This document shows, piece by piece, positions 4,883 through 5,457 of a DNA stretch of 5,457 bases (its first letter is position 1; each line of letters starts with the position of its first letter). This DNA comes from Arthrobacter sp. (GTDB lineage: Bacteria; Actinomycetota; Actinomycetes; Actinomycetales; Micrococcaceae). The translations under genes were made by a program, and so were the position numbers. The stretch is taken from contig JASLAA010000183.1 in assembly GCA_030147325.1 (NCBI GenBank), forward strand, positions 1 through 5,457, in the 5' to 3' direction. The notes beneath the pieces are model-generated. The model worked only from the letters and a program-made list of their open reading frames with translations. It was not told the DNA's origin and did not search any database.

Positions 4883-5457
4883 TTGACCACCACCCCTACT
4901 GCCGAGCAACGCTGGCTGCGTTTCCGGGCGGCCCGCGACTCGGCCCTGGCCGAGAAGCACGGCTGGCTCTCGCTGACGTCCTTCCAATGGCTGGCCCCGG
5001 AGCCCGCCCCTGTGGACATTGTTCCGGGACTCTGGTCGGCGGACCAGGTGTCCGCACAGCTGAGTGCCGTTGCCGCGGACGCCGTCGTCGACCTCGCTAC
5101 CGGACGTCCCGTGATCGGCACCACGTCCGCCACCGTCGACGACGAGGGGTCGCGGACGTGGATGGCTTGGGGCGGCGACGATGGACGACGGATCGTCGTC
5201 GAACTGGTGCGGCGGGCAGGGCGCTACGCCATCCGGACGAGGGACTCCGCGTCCCCCGCCCTGACCGGCTTCACTGCGGTCCCTGTCTTCGCGTACCGCG
5301 CCGACCTCGTGGTGCAGGGTCGGTACGAGGCGTACGACGAGCCGAAGGACGAGCTCATCCGGACGGCTCATCCTGAGGTGAGCGGGTCCGAACGGATCGT
5401 GGGAGAGATCGTGTTCCGGCTCCCTGGTGAGGACCGGGACTTCCGACTTCGCGGCTC
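4883..5457 (+). CDS. DUF1684-family protein, 3' end beyond the window
   Basis: The frame stays open for 191 codons from a TTG start to the right edge. The N-terminus, MTTTPTAEQRWLRFRAARDS, has no signal peptide. Three segments fit the DUF1684 family as I know it: the helix followed by HGWLSLTSFQWL (26-37), where the family reads GWL-hydrophobic-WL; a beta-rich centre leading to GRYAIRTRDSASPALTGF (113-130), matching its charged RD-S-P motif; and FAYRADLVVQGRYEAYD (136-152), matching the region after it. FRLPGEDRDFRLRGS (about 177-191) begins the following strand pair. Family members are cytoplasmic, usually 200-300 residues, and have no established biochemical function. The start is set by AGGAGG; in-frame GTG codons at 4856 and 4865 are alternatives that would add at most nine residues. 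The gene is divergent from ppk2. Confidence 0.8.
   Translation, partial: MTTTPTAEQRWLRFRAARDSALAEKHGWLSLTSFQWLAPEPAPVDIVPGLWSADQVSAQLSAVAADAVVDLATGRPVIGTTSATVDDEGSRTWMAWGGDDGRRIVVELVRRAGRYAIRTRDSASPALTGFTAVPVFAYRADLVVQGRYEAYDEPKDELIRTAHPEVSGSERIVGEIVFRLPGEDRDFRLRG

Overview
The window is a GC-rich stretch of bacterial chromosome. Its codon usage (strong G/C third positions), GTG and TTG starts, leaderless-looking promoters and gene families suggest a high-GC actinobacterium. An Arthrobacter-like member of the Micrococcaceae is my best guess, but this rests on general resemblance and no search was run. I see no mobile element, CRISPR array, tRNA or rRNA.

Layout. Positions 1-40 hold the first 13 codons of a minus-strand gene that runs off the left edge; its promoter (83-118) has an inverted repeat around the -10 box. 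Positions 41-333 are otherwise non-coding and include a candidate promoter and operator for the next gene. An aldo/keto reductase follows (334-1161, +), ended by two back-to-back hairpins. Next is a TauE/SafE-type membrane permease (1295-2071, +). It converges on a minus-strand PdxH-like flavoprotein (2105-2767). That gene is divergent from a PAP2-type membrane phosphatase (2899-3690, +), and both divergent genes look leaderless. The phosphatase converges, 18 nt apart, on a class I-like polyphosphate kinase 2 (3709-4653, -). After a 229-nt divergent intergenic region with several palindromes, a DUF1684-family gene starts at a TTG (4883, +) and runs off the right edge.

No single pathway or multi-gene defence or biosynthetic system emerges. 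The genes look like individually transcribed housekeeping or accessory metabolism: NADPH-dependent carbonyl reduction, anion export, flavin/B6-type chemistry, lipid phosphate hydrolysis and polyphosphate-driven nucleotide phosphorylation. Convergent and divergent order, with hairpins between genes, supports mostly monocistronic units. The more interesting signals are regulatory: a pair of divergent leaderless promoters, an 8-bp inverted repeat with 33-bp spacing over the reductase promoter, and an operator-like repeat enclosing the -10 of the left-edge gene. In addition, the PdxH-like protein lacks several substrate-contact residues of the classical enzyme.
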